NCBI GenBank assembly: GCA_005656395.1
Contig: SRSI01000013.1
Coordinates: forward strand, 2,154,632 to 2,218,631
Reading direction: 5' to 3'
Length of the DNA: 64,000 bases
Source: Strongyloides papillosus
Taxonomy: Eukaryota; Nematoda; Chromadorea; Rhabditida; Strongyloididae
This document shows positions 11,712 to 24,616 of this stretch, piece after piece. The notes beneath the pieces were generated by a model, which was not told where the DNA came from, did not search any database, and saw nothing but the letters and a program-made list of their open reading frames with translations. The position numbers and the translations under genes are program-made. Within the stretch, counting starts at the first letter, position 1; the number at the start of each line of letters is the position of its first letter.

Positions 11712-13250
11712 AAGATTATAACATTGTTGTTGTATACATATTTTTTTATTCCGGTCTTGTTGTTTATTGTTAATTTTCTTTTTGTTATAAAATCGAAATC
11801 CTTGAAATTAATGTTGGATAATATCTATATAAGTATGAATATGTTTATATAAACATAATTTGGTTACAATGAGAAAAAATGATTAGCAAAAATATAGCTT
11901 TTACAATTAAAAAGAGTACAAGTATAAATAATTATAATTGATGAAAATACGGATATTATCAAAATCGAATTATCTATAATTCAACTGTTCATCTTGTACA
12001 ATTCGTTGTTTGACAAAAAAATTAGCTTTTTACAATTCTTTATAGGAAATAATTTGAATATTATTATTTGAACTTATAATTTAATTGTTACCATATAAGT
12101 AATTGTATTTTAAGATATTTTGTAATAAAGATTTTAAGTTGAAATCTATCTGTAAGCGTTGTATTAAGTGATTTATTAAATATGATATCTAGTCTATATA
12201 TTATACAGTACAAGTGGGCAGTACATCATCATCCCTAAGTACTTACTATGAGATTGCTAACACTATCAATTCTTTTTTATAATTTTCGTAGAGACAGATA
12301 GTACATAATTGCCTAAGTCTATCGTTAAATACAACATGACTATACAATTTGTAAAAATATTTTAACGAACAATTTATAGAAACAGATGTTTCACAATAAA
12401 ATGATGATTTTGTAGTAATATACTCATAAGGATATCGTGAGAAATGAATATCTTATAATAAGATAAAAGAATATTATTAATGATACAAAATTATGGAGAA
12501 AACATACATAGTTATATTGAAAAAAAGAGAATTTACCGTTTATAATACATTACAAACAATAAGGAATTTTAATATCAAATAAAGAATAAAATAGGCAAGA
12601 TTAAAGATTTACAATCTTTACAAGGAAATTAAAATTTAACGTATTATGGAAAATATAAGTAGTTAAATTAAATATTCAAAATCATCTTCTTCATATCATC
12701 TTTTTAATCCACTAATACGTTTTCTTCTACTTCTTGGTCCTTGGTAATAATTAGCATCCGTTTCTCCAGGTCTCTGGAGCTGGTAGTTCTTTCTAAAGTC
12801 ACCCTTTTCTGATCACTATTATTCCTAGATATTATTTTTACTGCGCAAGCTCAACCAAAAGAGTTGTCACTCGATGCTATAAATTTCTAACGTTGTATCT
12901 GATCAGGATGACCATGGTTTCTTACTTATTTCTCGTTGACATGACTTGGGGCACATTATAATCTAACTCGGATTGGATAATATTATTATTAAATATTAAA
13001 CTTAAATATTATAGGGCATATTTATTCGTAATCGATCAAATTCGAAGGTCCCCAGACTGTCATCACCTAGCATGCTTTTGGCTTAGAGTAAACTCAACAC
13101 GCGATCATTTTGTGTGATAATTATAATACCTCACGATGGTTATTTTTTCGTTGTAGGATATTTATATTTAATACGTCAAATTTAAGGTAATTTATATATA
13201 TAAAATTCTAAGTTTACTATATTTTAATGACTTTAAGTGTATGAACAAAA
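11712..13250. other. Decayed sequence, no gene supported
   Basis: Mostly AT-rich filler. About 12690-13120 is richer in G+C and looks like heavily mutated coding sequence, but all frames are broken and no motif survives. It could be old retroelement debris beside the LTR element that starts at 13251. Confidence 0.3.
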
Positions 13251-13504
13251 TGTAAACCGCAGAGAAGTATGAGTCAAAGGAATACCAAGAGAAAGAGAAG
13301 GACATAAATAGGAGGCACAATATATAAAGAACGTACTTTTTAAATATATTTTTATCTTTACTTTTTATATATGTTGTAACAGACAACACATATTATTTTA
13401 TATATTACACAATTGTCTTAAATAAATGTTTGAGTAAAACCTTAAGTGTTATTTATTATATTTGAGACTTCTATAGGGGTTCCCCAGAATCCATCTGGAT
13501 TACA
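13251..13504 (+). repeat. 5' LTR of the 13-16 kb element
   Basis: 254-bp LTR bounded by TG and CA with a short TGTAA/TTACA terminal inversion. It differs from the 3' copy by scattered substitutions and small indels, about 94% identity by eye, so the insertion is old. Confidence 0.8.
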
Positions 13505-14400
13505 TGGAGGTTCCATCTTGTGTAATTCGATTGTGATTCATTGTCCTTTACTTTTAATCCGCTATACACCCGAATTATCTGTAGTTTTTGAGCATATTCT
13601 ATAATTGTTCCTGATTTCGCGTATCAACGATGGTAGTAACTCTTAGTTTTATTCTTGCTACACTTTCTGTTATCAAATACCTCAATTTCATTAGATTTTC
13701 ATATAATATCTAAGTTTGCCTTCTATATTTAATAGGTACCTCAGCACATATCTCTCTCTTTTTAAGTCTAGTTTCACTTTCTTTTATTTTTTATTTATAA
13801 CTTTATGCCCAGACATGCTTTATCATGTTACGAGAGATATTGGTACAACTAATCACTAAGTTCAAGAATAGTGGGTGCCAGCCCTTCTGTTCTTCAAATG
13901 TACTACGTGGTGTTGGTGGATGGCTCACCATTGTGCCACCACGTCTTTAGGGAATGTAGTTAGTTAATGTATTAGCATAGCCAGCACACAAAGTGCGGAT
14001 ATTTTAATGTCTCTTTTACATATTTTTTTTACATATTGTCTACATTTAAGTTACTAGTTCACTTAGTAGATAGGAAGGCACCGCATCATGCTAAACATTT
14101 TGAATAAGTTTCACATATTTGATACTTACCACGATACTTTTTATTACCCTATATCGTGTCTTACATTTAACGTTCCTGACTGTTAATCTCTATAATCTAC
14201 TAAATACTAGGGCATCCAATTTCTTTGATAACATAATTAATTTCTAATGATTTAGCTAACAATTACATCTTTTTACATTGTTGATATCGTATATTACTTC
14301 CGTGCATTAACTTTCTTCGCCTTCATAATGCACATAAATTCGTAACTAACACGGATGTTGAAACTAGCACCAAAATAATATTCACGAACAATGACAATAA

Positions 14401-14607
14401 CTAGGAAATGCAAGCTCTCCAAATATTGTCTTCACGGGTACCCCAATTACCTTTCAACCCCTAATAATTAAGTCAGATAGTCAACCTAATCGAGGTCGTA
14501 GTACAATCAAAAATATTATCACAACTTCGAAAACCAATGAAAATACCGTAAGTGACATACCCTTACTTAAACGTGGTCGAGGACGACCTGGTAAAAATCA
14601 TAATTAA
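14401..14607 (+). pseudogene. C-terminal retroelement frame with AT-hook-like tail
   Basis: A 68-codon open segment in the sense of the LTR element ends in TAA at 14605. It is rich in Thr, Pro, Asn and Ser and closes with two basic Gly-Arg patches, PNRGRS and KRGRGRPG; the second resembles an AT-hook (core GRP). The segment has no start codon and follows broken sequence. A similar tail occurs after the integrase remnant of the 21-24 kb element, so I read it as the end of pol. Confidence 0.4.
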
Positions 14608-15320
14608 AGAAAAATATATATATAGGTTACGAAAAAATAATACGTACCTGTTGACTTTCGAAAACAATAAATACAAAAACATAAAAATATAAAAGAAAAA
14701 AAACCATATGATCCTTTTAAATAAGGCATATTACAAAAATATATATATATAAACATTATATGATTATATTAATTACACTTTTTACATACAATTTATTTTA
14801 ACATACATTATATCTTTTTTATATAACATATATTCAAACCATCTAATAATATTTTTACTCACACTTTGTTAGTTAATGTTATCTTATTTAATTGCCCTGA
14901 TCAAGCAATCATTGAAGTTTTTTTTCAATAGATATTGTTTAACAATTCTATTTTTTCTTCACTATTTTGTATTATCATTATAATCATAGTATTTTTCAAC
15001 TTTTATACTAGACAATGTATTTATGCTGTTAACATTTTTGCTTTGTATAAACCTACTCATTTGTTAATCTTATATTGCTAATATGTTTAATTGTATTATC
15101 ATTTTTTTACTTAAATTATATCAACTTACCTGTCTTGTCAACACTCAACTATTTTATCAAAATTTAACAATAACAACAAAAACAAAATTACAATAGAGAC
15201 ATGACAACAAGAAAATAAACATCAACGTGCAACAAAAACAACTCAACGAAACATCCCTATAACATTTTGATTTTTTATAATAAAATTAAATCTTTATCTT
15301 CTTTTACTTTCTATTCTTTG

Positions 15321-15577
15321 TCATTCCCCCACTCTTTTTTTCTCCTTCTGGAAACGTCCGACAATTTTCTTCAATATCGACATCTGGTTTCGACGACGAC
15401 GCTTCGAAAACTTTATAACAAATACCATTATAATTATAAAGAAAATAAGCCCAGCTAATAGACACAGGCATCCTATCTTCCATCTCCACTGATTTTCTAT
15501 CTGAACGGCACATTTATAACAAGCTGGTTTCACTAGAAATAACAAGAAAAAATAACAGAATCATGTGTTAACTCACT
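15321..15577 (-). other. Antisense exon pair for a membrane protein tail
   Basis: On the minus strand a donor (GTGAGT, 15576-15571) and an acceptor (TTTCTAG, ending 15533) bound a possible 44-nt intron. The downstream exon (from 15532) encodes a Cys-containing segment, a strong hydrophobic span (LLAGLIFFIIIMVFVIKF) and a basic RRRR tail ending at 15321. An overlapping frame to 15304 has an acidic tail instead. It lies antisense inside the LTR element, between the pol remnant and the 3' LTR. It may be a captured or overlapping gene fragment, or chance. Confidence 0.25.
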
Positions 15578-15770
15578 TTTATTACAGTTTTTCCAATTCT
15601 GGAGACAACTTAATGCTAATTAATGAATTATAATTATTAATATCTTTCAATCATTTTACCAAGCTTATCCTTCATACAATCGTGATAAAAAGTAATCCCT
15701 TATCAATCACAAAATACCATATCATGGAATATTCAGCTTTTTATCGGAATTCAAAAGCTTGTAAGGAGGA

Positions 15771-16022
15771 TGTAAACCCCAGAGAAGTATGAGTCAAAGG
15801 AATACCAAGAGAAAGAGAAGGACATAACTGGGAGGCACAATATATAAAGAACATACTTTTTAAATATATCATTATCTTTACTTTTTATATGTTATAACAG
15901 ACAACACATATTATTTTATATATTACACAATTGTCTTAAATAAAGGTTTGAGTAAAACCTTAAGTGTTATTTATTATATTTGGGACCCCTTTAGGAGTTC
16001 CCCAGGATCCATCTGGATTACA
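15771..16022 (+). repeat. 3' LTR of the 13-16 kb element
   Basis: 252-bp copy of the LTR, preceded directly by the purine-rich AAGGAGGA (15763-15770) and ending GGATTACA at 16022. Confidence 0.8.
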
Positions 16023-16484
16023 GTTTAAAATTATTACTTTTCTAGTTTTCAAAAAATAAACTGATTTATTTCTTTGTTTTCTTTAATTAATTAAGAATTA
16101 AAATTTAAACCTACTAGTTGTTTAAATTTATTGTATAAAGAGATAGTAAATCGCTTGTATATCAATAAATATACTTTAAAAATAATATTTTTGAAAAATC
16201 TTTTACATGCATTGATATGTAACTACAAATAGCTAAGCTGTATTAACTTTCAGCTTATGTTCTTATAAGAATTTAACATTTCCAGCAACTTAAAAAAATT
16301 TGTTCGTGTAATAATTGTGAAATTTATAGCAAAAGTATAGAATTTTTGAATAAAGCCATTTTCGTTTACAAAAGTTTTTGTTTTAAAACTTATTGACCAA
16401 ATGTTTTGTACTTTTATATACATTTCATTTTACTTTTATTTTATTATTAATAATACTCTTGTTTTCTTTTAAATACTGGCATAG

Positions 16485-16712
16485 ATTATATTGATGCCCT
16501 CATTGAAATGGAAAAAAGAAAAAGTTGCGATAAAGATAATTTTAAACGGCTTTTAGATAATGTCAGAAAAACAGATGATAATGGATCTTTAATATCACGA
16601 AAATTCTAACATATTGATTAATGATATTGAATTTGAGAAAAAAGTATTAAAAAATCGTAGTATAAAGTATTTGGTAGAAAAAGAACAAGATATTCAGAAA
16701 AAAATTAAATGA
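16485..16712 (+). pseudogene. Frameshifted exon remnant, charged helical protein
   Basis: Begins after an acceptor-like GGCATAG. The first frame (about 42 codons, rich in Lys, Asp, Glu) meets TAA near 16607. A second frame then runs about 35 codons, rich in Lys and Glu, to TGA at 16710. Both halves look protein-like, so this is probably one exon broken by an indel. No family recognised. Confidence 0.3.
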
Positions 16713-18829
16713 CCTCGAAAAGTTTATTTTTATACATATAAAAAATATTTTCTAAATTCACAGGAATACAGGATGTATTGTGCCAATAACAAAAGTATTA
16801 TTTACAGTATGAATTATTAGATGTAACTTAACAGGACAGTGAAAGGTTAACAATAAAATTGTAATCCTCGCGGGTTTTTGGTAAGAGTTATATATAATGT
16901 TTATAAGAAGTTGATTGGATATTGAATAGAATACACATACATAAGAAGAGATATTAGAACGTTACGACATACTTTTTTTTATCATTGTGGTCATCCGTGG
17001 AACTGACCGCAAACTAGGTTTCTTGATTCTTATATAGTCTTGAATGTTTATTTATTTGTATTATCATTCTATTTATTAATATTTTGATACTGTTAATTTA
17101 TATTGTGTTTCGCTATATTGTTTACATCCTCCTTCCAATAAATTTGCTTCTAAATATCTTTATCTTACCATGACTGTTTTTTCGTTTGGGGTTTCGATTT
17201 AAATATTTTCTAATTTATCAAAAAATGCTATTCTTAGCTGTCTTTTCTACTATTATCTTGATCTGTTGATAAGTAAGTTGTATAAAAATAATGCATTTAA
17301 TTTTTAGATGTACAGTGTAATGTGCTCAAGTAAAAACAGTTATAAACATGCGTGAATTAACTATTTATGAAAATGAATTTTTATTCATAGAAATTCTTTG
17401 GCTGGTAACTATTAGTTTGTTATTTTGGAGTCGCTCATGGCACTGTGCCTTCAAGAGAAAGGTGAAAAGTGAGCGGATGCAGCAACCAACAATCCTAATT
17501 TACGTTGTTACTGGTGTGGGCAAAAAAAAATATGTGCATAAAAATGTAGTAAGTCTCAGAAAAGTCTTTTGTATGTTGTAATTTTTCTTAACTAAACGCT
17601 AGTGCTCTTGCTAGTAATTCTCTTAACACAGATTAATGGCTAAGTTATTGTTAATGTCGTTAAAATAAAGGTGATATTATTATTCTATGTTGGTGTAACT
17701 CATTTATCTATTGATGTTTTATGCATATAAAATTCTCATAAAAATGATAAAGAGGTCTTAAAATGTTAACAAAGAAAGCTTTACTAATATAGAACAAGTG
17801 ATATATAATGTTATGATCGTGTGAGTCTTTTTTTTAACTACTTAAGAATGTTAGTTACAAAAAGGATATTGTTAGAGATTATGTTTTAATATGAAATAGA
17901 TTACTACAGCAATTATTGGTGAAACAAATTATCCATGTATGACAAAAAATAATTCTCCGATCTTTCTTTCTTCTATAATATATAAAGGAATTATCTAAAA
18001 TATGTTAACTTAAAATGTTTAGGACTAAATTCTAGATAAGTTTATCCAAATATTTTTAATATTCGATCGACTGTGTTATTTAAAACAAATTAATCAATAT
18101 TTTTGTTTCTATCTAATAATAAATAATAATTTATATTCCGTTTAAGATAAAATATCGCAAAAAGGTCAGAAATTTTCTACGATCTGTGACAATATCATAA
18201 AATGATACTTCGCGAAAATAAAATATAAAAAAAATTTTGTGCAACTTTAGTTTGGAGACGGAAAATTTTGACATTGTGATGTTTTTGTGCAAATGTCTCT
18301 TTATGGATATACTTAACTATTAAATACAAAAAATGAATTAAGTCAGATAAATCTATGAAATGATCCAAAACTTTTTCTTAACACAAAAAAGTTATAGTAC
18401 TAACTATGTTTTACCATAAAATATCTTGTATTATTATTTTAATATGCATGTTAGATTATCACTAAGTTCTTATGTTGTTTAGATACATAAAACTCAGTTT
18501 AAGGTTGTAGAGCAATTTTAATAAAATTTAAACAAATATTTTAAATTATTTCGCAACAACAGAGGGACTAGTTATATCAATCTTTATTGATAAGTCCCCA
18601 TGAGTACAACTTCGTTGTTCTTAACATTGAATATAAACAAGTGAAAAATTTTTGCAGTGGTACTTAATTAATTATCTTCTGTTATTAACAACATTTGTAC
18701 AAATTTTGAATCGGGTAATGTTTATACAAATCCTAACATAGTAATGTTGATAAAAATTCTGGCATAGCAAATGATAGTAAAAATTATCCTGATATTATCA
18801 ACGACCTTTCTTTTGGGTAATTCATTAAT

Positions 18830-19131
18830 AGTATAGCTAATAATAAAAATTCTAATATAATTTCTATCACTTCTCTTGATATAACACTTAGTACAATTTC
18901 TGGTACTACATTTAGTACTACTTCGACAAATAGGACAAGTTTTGTTCCACTACTGACAACGGATTAAAGAATTATTCAGACATATCACACAGTGAATTAC
19001 TCACCGATTCTGAAAATAATACACCATCTTTGTTTGATGTACCTTCTACATCAAGCAAGACATTTGATATGGGGAAGCTTTCAATAAAGATTGTATTGGA
19101 ATTCCAAGAGACAGAATCATTATCAATCTAA
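18830..19131 (+). pseudogene. Ser/Thr-rich coding remnant
   Basis: Two frames joined by a shift near 18965 encode a Ser/Thr/Asn-rich chain and then a more acidic segment ending at TAA 19129. The composition resembles the Ser/Pro-rich region behind the integrase remnant at 21.8-22.4 kb, so it may be more LTR-element debris. The match is in composition only. Confidence 0.2.
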
Positions 19132-20208
19132 GATATTTACGTTATTACTACTTTTAAAAATAATGACTTTAATGTAGTGATAATAGTTCATCATTGTAAT
19201 TTAATATTAAGCTTTTGAAAAATTAAATAAAAGGAGAAAAAACTAAACTTTATTGTAATGCATTCGAAATATCTACAACAATGATTACAAATAACAAGTA
19301 GGCTCACTTAATACTTAAGGGTATTCACTTGACAAATACTTTTAAGAAGTTATCTATTAATGATGAAAAGTAAAAAAAAAATTCAAAAGTAACATGTGCG
19401 AAAAACAATATAAGTGAGGTAGATAAGGTAAACATTCATTACATTGAATGTCAGATTAACTTTAAGTTAATGTTGGTTTGTACTGAGGGTCTTAGAAAAT
19501 TGTTCACTAAAGCACCAAAACGAAAAATAGGTAAAATGAAACTTGATCTTAATATATATATCTTGAAGGACATTTTCAATTTTACGAAACAATAGATAAA
19601 CAAAAAGTAAAAAAACACAAATGTAACAGATAGATTGAATGAATTTCAAGGTAATTTCAATATAACTAACGTTATTTAACCCTCTTCAGTGTATACAAAA
19701 ATTAGAAGATAGAAATTAAAGCAAATAAAAGATTAATAAACAACAAGATATAATAAAAAATAATTTATTATAAACAAAAAGTTATAATAAAATTAAATTT
19801 TTACTATATTAAATCCATCAGATCCAAACAATCTACATATTTCAATGTCTGAAAATTATTTTACACTAGTGTTTCGGAGCGTAGTCTTCTACTATTCTGG
19901 CAAAAGATTTATGGATGGAGTTTATTCCGACTTAGCTGTACACACTAGTCAATGTAAAGTATTTATTAATATAAGATAATGTAAAATTAAGAGCTAAAAT
20001 AATAACTGTGATTTAGTATCATTTAGTTTCTTTATATCCCTAATTTCAGAGGACGTAAGAAGGTGTGTCAACAAAATAATATTTAAAAAATAACATGAAG
20101 GAATATTATATTGTGACAACTAAAATCTATAATTAATACTTCTAAACAATCAATATTTTATTAAAAAAATAATAAAACAAAAATTTTTCTTTATTCTGGT
20201 AATTGGTA

Positions 20209-20408
20209 CAGTCAAACCTGTCCTATAGACCACCTCTAGTAAAAGACCATCTGACACCTAGAACCACTTTCTTAAAAACTCAATTTTTGCTCATACAAAT
20301 ATGTTGCAAATACCTGCGATAAAAGACCACCTCTGATAAGAGACCACCTGACATTTAAGATCACTTTTCTAAGAAAATTTTGGTGGTTCTAAAACACAAG
20401 TTTGACTG
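20209..20408. mobile_element. Pogo/Tigger-like MITE (200 bp)
   Basis: Ends are CAGTCAAACCTG and CAAGTTTGACTG in inverted orientation, flanked by TA on both sides (20207-20208, 20409-20410). CAGT termini with a TA duplication are typical of the pogo branch of Tc1/mariner. The interior repeats a GACCACCT motif and has no coding capacity, so it depends on a transposase supplied elsewhere. Confidence 0.8.
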
Positions 20409-20410
20409 TA

Positions 20411-21007
20411 TTTACACATTTTTCCTACGGTAGTAAATTATTTCTATAATTTGTATTTTGTCTTTTTTCAACCAGTTCTCAGCATCTTCAACATAATTTG
20501 TTAATACAAAAAGCAAACTTGTCTTTTTTGATTCTGTAGCAAACATTTTCATGATTTAATTAAACAAAACCTGTTTTATTATCAGTATGTGATGTTAAAA
20601 AATGTTTTTTTTTCTCAATTAAATCGTTCTGTTCATTCAGTTTATTGTCCAACATTTCTAAAATACGTCTTTCTTCAGCAGTAGTCATTTCTAATTTATC
20701 TAAAAATTAAACATTCATAAATACAAATTAAAATAAAATAACAGATCTTTTGCAAAAAATGATAAAATATGTAAAAAAAGCTTTCTACGCATACGAAAAT
20801 AAAAGTTGTATCTTTGAAATATTTTTTTTCTTTGTTAAGAGAAATAAGAAAGTTAAAACAGAGGAAAAATAGAGATAAATGTCTTTACCAAAGTCTGTTT
20901 TCCTTCTTTTTCTTGTTAAGAAACTATTTAAAATTTGATCAAAAAGTATCTATTTGAAGAAAAATATGAAAAAAAAATAGTTTTCAATATATTAGAAATT
21001 ATCAAAT
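20411..21007. other. Nothing recognised
   Basis: AT-rich sequence between the MITE and the next LTR element. Short frames only; no motif, tRNA or repeat seen. Confidence 0.35.
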
Positions 21008-21299
21008 AGCAAAAACAAAGTGCCTTGCCTAGTATCCACTACCTTTATACAATAGGATACGACGATGAATAACAATATAAGTTTATTGTATAATTATAGC
21101 TATGCCATGTAAATATTCACCAGGAGTAGTCTTATAGGGGAGTTAGTAAATATGATGAAATAAGATAGAAAAAAAAACTCAACAAAAAGAAAGAAAATCT
21201 TCTCTTTATATACCTCTTATAACTAAAGGTAAGGTTAGGTAAGATGACCTATCAAAGCTATCTCTCAAATTAATGAAATAAAACAATGTTATCGTTTCA
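21008..21299 (-). repeat. 3' LTR of the 21-24 kb element
   Basis: Shares long stretches with 23636-23929, including the CACTACCTTTATACAATAGG block, with many substitutions. The outer boundary is uncertain by a few bases because the expected terminal CA is mutated. Confidence 0.7.
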
Positions 21300-21790
21300 C
21301 TCCACTCTTTTTGGAAATTTTACTAGTGATATCTGAGATACAATAACGCATAAGACATTAACAAAAATTCACAAACAATACAATAACGTAGGGGTAGATG
21401 CGTGATAGAAGATGATATAGTAAAAAACACGCAACTTATAGAAGCTAACGAGTTTGCTAAATAAAATAACGTAACATGCAGAACGTATCTTATTAGAAAA
21501 TTATGCAACTTATAAAATTAAGCAAATTGGCTTGATATAGTAGAAATGAATAAGTATAAAGTAAATAAACATGAATAGCAATAAGAGTGTGTTAATACAA
21601 CATACTTTGACATAACAACAAGAATTCATAAATATCAGTAATAATAAGAAGTTAGATGAAGATAGGCAAATTAACAACTTATAGATTACCCATATTCTAA
21701 CTACTCCGATTTACAATAAAATAAAATAGTGTTAGAAAAAGAATTAATTAAATTTAAGTTAATGGTGAGTACGAGGTCTCCCATGTTTCT

Positions 21791-22422
21791 TTACTTGTAC
21801 ATTAGGTCCATGTGAATCCTTGGTTCCAGGTCCAACATTATTATTTCCCTAGCAGATAAAAATTTTCTCCGTTTTGGTGGTCTACCTCTTGGTAGACTAA
21901 AACTAAGTACTTTAGCTTTTTTTCTTTCTTAGGCTCAGTAGAAGAAGTTTAATGTAAAGGAATAAAATTTTTCCAAATTCTGCCACTCGATCTTTTACTA
22001 GACTTAACATTGGAGTCTATAATAGGCAATAGAGTTGAATTAGGAATATTAGAACTGGGAATATAAATACTAGGAGTAGAAATACTAGGACTAGATGAAT
22101 TAGAAATATTAAATTTAAGTTAACGTCTACGACGACGTTTAATAGAATTAATAAAAGAACTTCCCGGAGATGTGTTGGTGGTAATAACAGACTCCTCAGG
22201 AGGGTCAGAAGAAATATGTAGAGAAATATCTTCAAATTGTGTTGAAGTAGGTTGGATAGGTTAATCTTCAATACGATAAGGCTTGATTTGAAAAAAATGT
22301 ACGTGAAATATCTTTCTCCTGTTTTGGGCTTTCTTGAATTTGACAGTGTATGGGTGAATTTCGATCACAGTGTACGGCCGTTCGCAAATATAATCAAATT
22401 TTGTTGAGAAGTTGTAATCCCA
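21791..22422 (-). pseudogene. Integrase C-terminus with Ser/Pro-rich and AT-hook tail
   Basis: The minus-strand frame at 22422-22261 encodes an integrase end-domain pattern: ERPYTVIEIHPYTVKF early and KIFHVHFFQIKPYR near the end, as in the SH3-like domain and terminal LKPY of Ty3/gypsy integrases. Broken frames follow, encoding an acidic/Ser-rich stretch, an RRRRR patch, a Ser-Pro-Ile-rich stretch and finally PRGRPPKRRK, an AT-hook-like motif, before TAA at 21793. An 84-codon Leu-rich frame here is an out-of-frame shadow. At least two stops or frameshifts mean it is not functional. Confidence 0.55.
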
Positions 22423-23635
22423 CTCAGTAATGGAGTGGGATTTGCCACTTTTAATTTTAAATATAAATTATATTTTTCTGATAAAATAGTTAGTTATAGA
22501 AATAATTGTTATATATACTATGTTAATCTAAATAAACTTACTTCTGCTACACTTGGTATTGATAACAGGGTTAGCCTTCTTCATCAGAATTTGTCTCCTA
22601 ATTCCCATGGAAAATGAATGATTAGCAATAGTAGGAATAATAGAACAATAGAAGAATAATAAAATTGGAATAATAACAGAATATCAGAATAGAGAAAAGT
22701 CTTAGAATACAAGAATAGAATACTAAAAATAGAAAATATTGAATCAATACACGAACTCTAAAACACATATAATAACAACAAAATCCTGATTAAAAGTCCA
22801 AGCAGTACCAAAGAGTATAGTTCTATACCAACAGTCCAATAATAACGATAATTCACAAATCAAATCCAAATATAGAATCCAAATAATAACAATGATAGTA
22901 ACACGAATATATTTTTCGGGATGCAGCTGAGAGAAGTTTCACACAAACTCTAATAACTTATAAGTATATGGTTTAATCCACAACAACCTTCAATAACAAC
23001 AGAATTTTGTGGCTTCTGCACCACAGACTTCAAAGACTCTAAAGATATGCTGTAGCATCTGCACTACGGGCTCTTTTACATTTACACAGTAAAGAATGCA
23101 GCTAATCTTCTTCACCAACACTAAACAGCTAATAAGTTCTACACTGGACTTCTGCACTAATAAATAAGAATACACAGCGCTAGACAAAGGCAGCTTACGT
23201 GTTTGAATCAAAAAGTAGAAATTTAACTATTGAATCCAGTTAACAGTTTTTGATTAGTAAGAATTTTAAAGGAATTTTGGTAAATTTCTTCACACGACCA
23301 AAATTAAAAATTAAACAGTAGAAAATAATAAAAATAAATAAATATTAGTAAGGGGAAACTTCAGAAACGTAGTAGTTAGTGGAAACACGGCTTCAGACGG
23401 GAAGACTCTTAGGTAATTAGTAGAATAAAAAAGTTTGCAAAAATGAGGTGCACGATTCTAAAAGTTAGGATTGGGTTTAAAGTCTCTCTGTTTAAGACCC
23501 GTTGATTGGAGGTCGAATCTTAGCGAGAACAAAATGAGGTCAGACTAGAATCTAGTACCTTTGACCAGCTTCAGATACTAAAGAGAAGTGATTTAAGAGG
23601 GTGACTCCACTTACTCCAAGAAGTCACTTTCACCT

Positions 23636-23929
23636 TGCAAAAACAAAAAGCCTTGCGTGGTACCCACTACCTTTATACAATAGGATACGACGGTGAATAA
23701 CAATAGAAATTTATTGTATAATTACAACCATACAGTGTAAATATTCACCTAGAGTAGTCTTGTAGGAAAGTTAGTAAAATTATGAAATAAAATAGAAAAA
23801 AAAACAACTCAACAAAGAGAATGAAAATCTTTACATTATATACCTCTTATAACTAAATGTATGGTTAGGTTAGATAACCTAATAAAGTCATCAATCAAAA
23901 TTAAGAAACGAAGCGGTGGTATCGTTTAC
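23636..23929 (-). repeat. 5' LTR of the 21-24 kb element
   Basis: Starts TGCAAAAAC at 23636 on the plus strand and ends in CGTTTA near 23929. It is the upstream LTR for a minus-oriented element. No good primer-binding site is seen directly inside it. Confidence 0.65.
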
Positions 23930-24616
23930 TAAATAATTTATTAAAGGAATGTAAAAGTAAAATATTATGGACTTTTTAAATGTTTAATAATTTAAAAAAA
24001 TTTTTTTTATAAATTTTCATTTTCAATGCTACAAATTAACCAGGTTTATTATTTTATTAACAGTCTGCATATCATTCTTTTGTTCAGTATAATTGTTAGG
24101 CTATTAATCTTTTCTCTTTATATGGTATATTCTTTAATATCATCATCGAAATAATTTTCTAGTAACTTTATTCTTTAGTCATTTTACCATCTTGAAAATC
24201 TTTTAAAAAGTATAAAAACACAGTTAAACAATAATTAATGTATTTGAATTATGGTTTTTCTATGATATAATTTGACCAGCGAAAGTAAACCTCTTAAAAG
24301 ACTTTTTAAAAAAGTCACGCGATAATTCAATCTTTTATGGCCGAAAATATTAAATAATCGGGATCTTGAAGTTTCTGAAGATACTTATTAATCATATATA
24401 AAACCACATAACTGTGTTAAAAAACAACAACTATTCATAGAGAAATCTTCGTATTCTGTATTTTTCATAAATGACTAGTATAGCAATTACTTTTGTTATA
24501 TTTATGATGTATGATATTTTTAAAGAATTTCTAACGGATTTCAATTCAAGATTATCGGCCAGTGAAATTTTTTTATCTTATAAAGAACATTCATGCATTG
24601 AATGCTATTCAGTGTA

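Larger units (their letters stand above)
13251..16022 (+). mobile_element. Decayed LTR retrotransposon (plus orientation)
   Basis: Two direct repeats (13251-13504 and 15771-16022) both begin TGTAAACC and end GGATTACA, as LTRs do. A primer-binding-site-like TGGAGGTTCCATC follows the 5' LTR, and the purine tract AAGGAGGA abuts the 3' LTR, fixing the orientation. The PBS differs by one base from the tRNA-Gln 3'-end complement seen in the intact Ty3/gypsy element at 43-47 kb. Only ~2.3 kb of broken internal sequence remains. The flanks (CAAAA and GTTTA) do not form a target duplication, so rearrangement after insertion is likely. Confidence 0.75.
16023..20206. other. Decayed sequence with scattered coding remnants
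   Basis: About 4 kb of AT-rich sequence with no intact gene. Coding-like remnants are listed separately at 16485-16712 and 18830-19131. A 77-codon frame at 17348-17581 has a hydrophobic stretch but no recognisable domain and is not called. Confidence 0.3.
21008..23929 (-). mobile_element. Decayed Ty3/gypsy-like LTR retrotransposon (minus orientation)
   Basis: About 290-bp direct repeats at 21008-21299 and 23636-23929 flank 2.3 kb. On the minus strand the LTR starts TGAAACG and ends TTTTTGCA. A purine tract (AAAAAGAGTGGAG) lies just before the left copy on that strand, making the left copy the 3' LTR. An integrase C-terminal remnant (22261-22422) is on the same strand. The rest of gag-pol is gone or unreadable. 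No target duplication is clear. Confidence 0.7.

Noticed and set aside
22017..22271. 84-codon Leu-rich minus-strand frame
   Set aside because: It is an out-of-frame shadow of the Ser/Pro-rich and integrase-tail remnant on the same strand.
23461..23540. tRNA-like T-arm pattern inside the 21-24 kb LTR element
   Set aside because: No pairing acceptor stem or D arm could be built around it.
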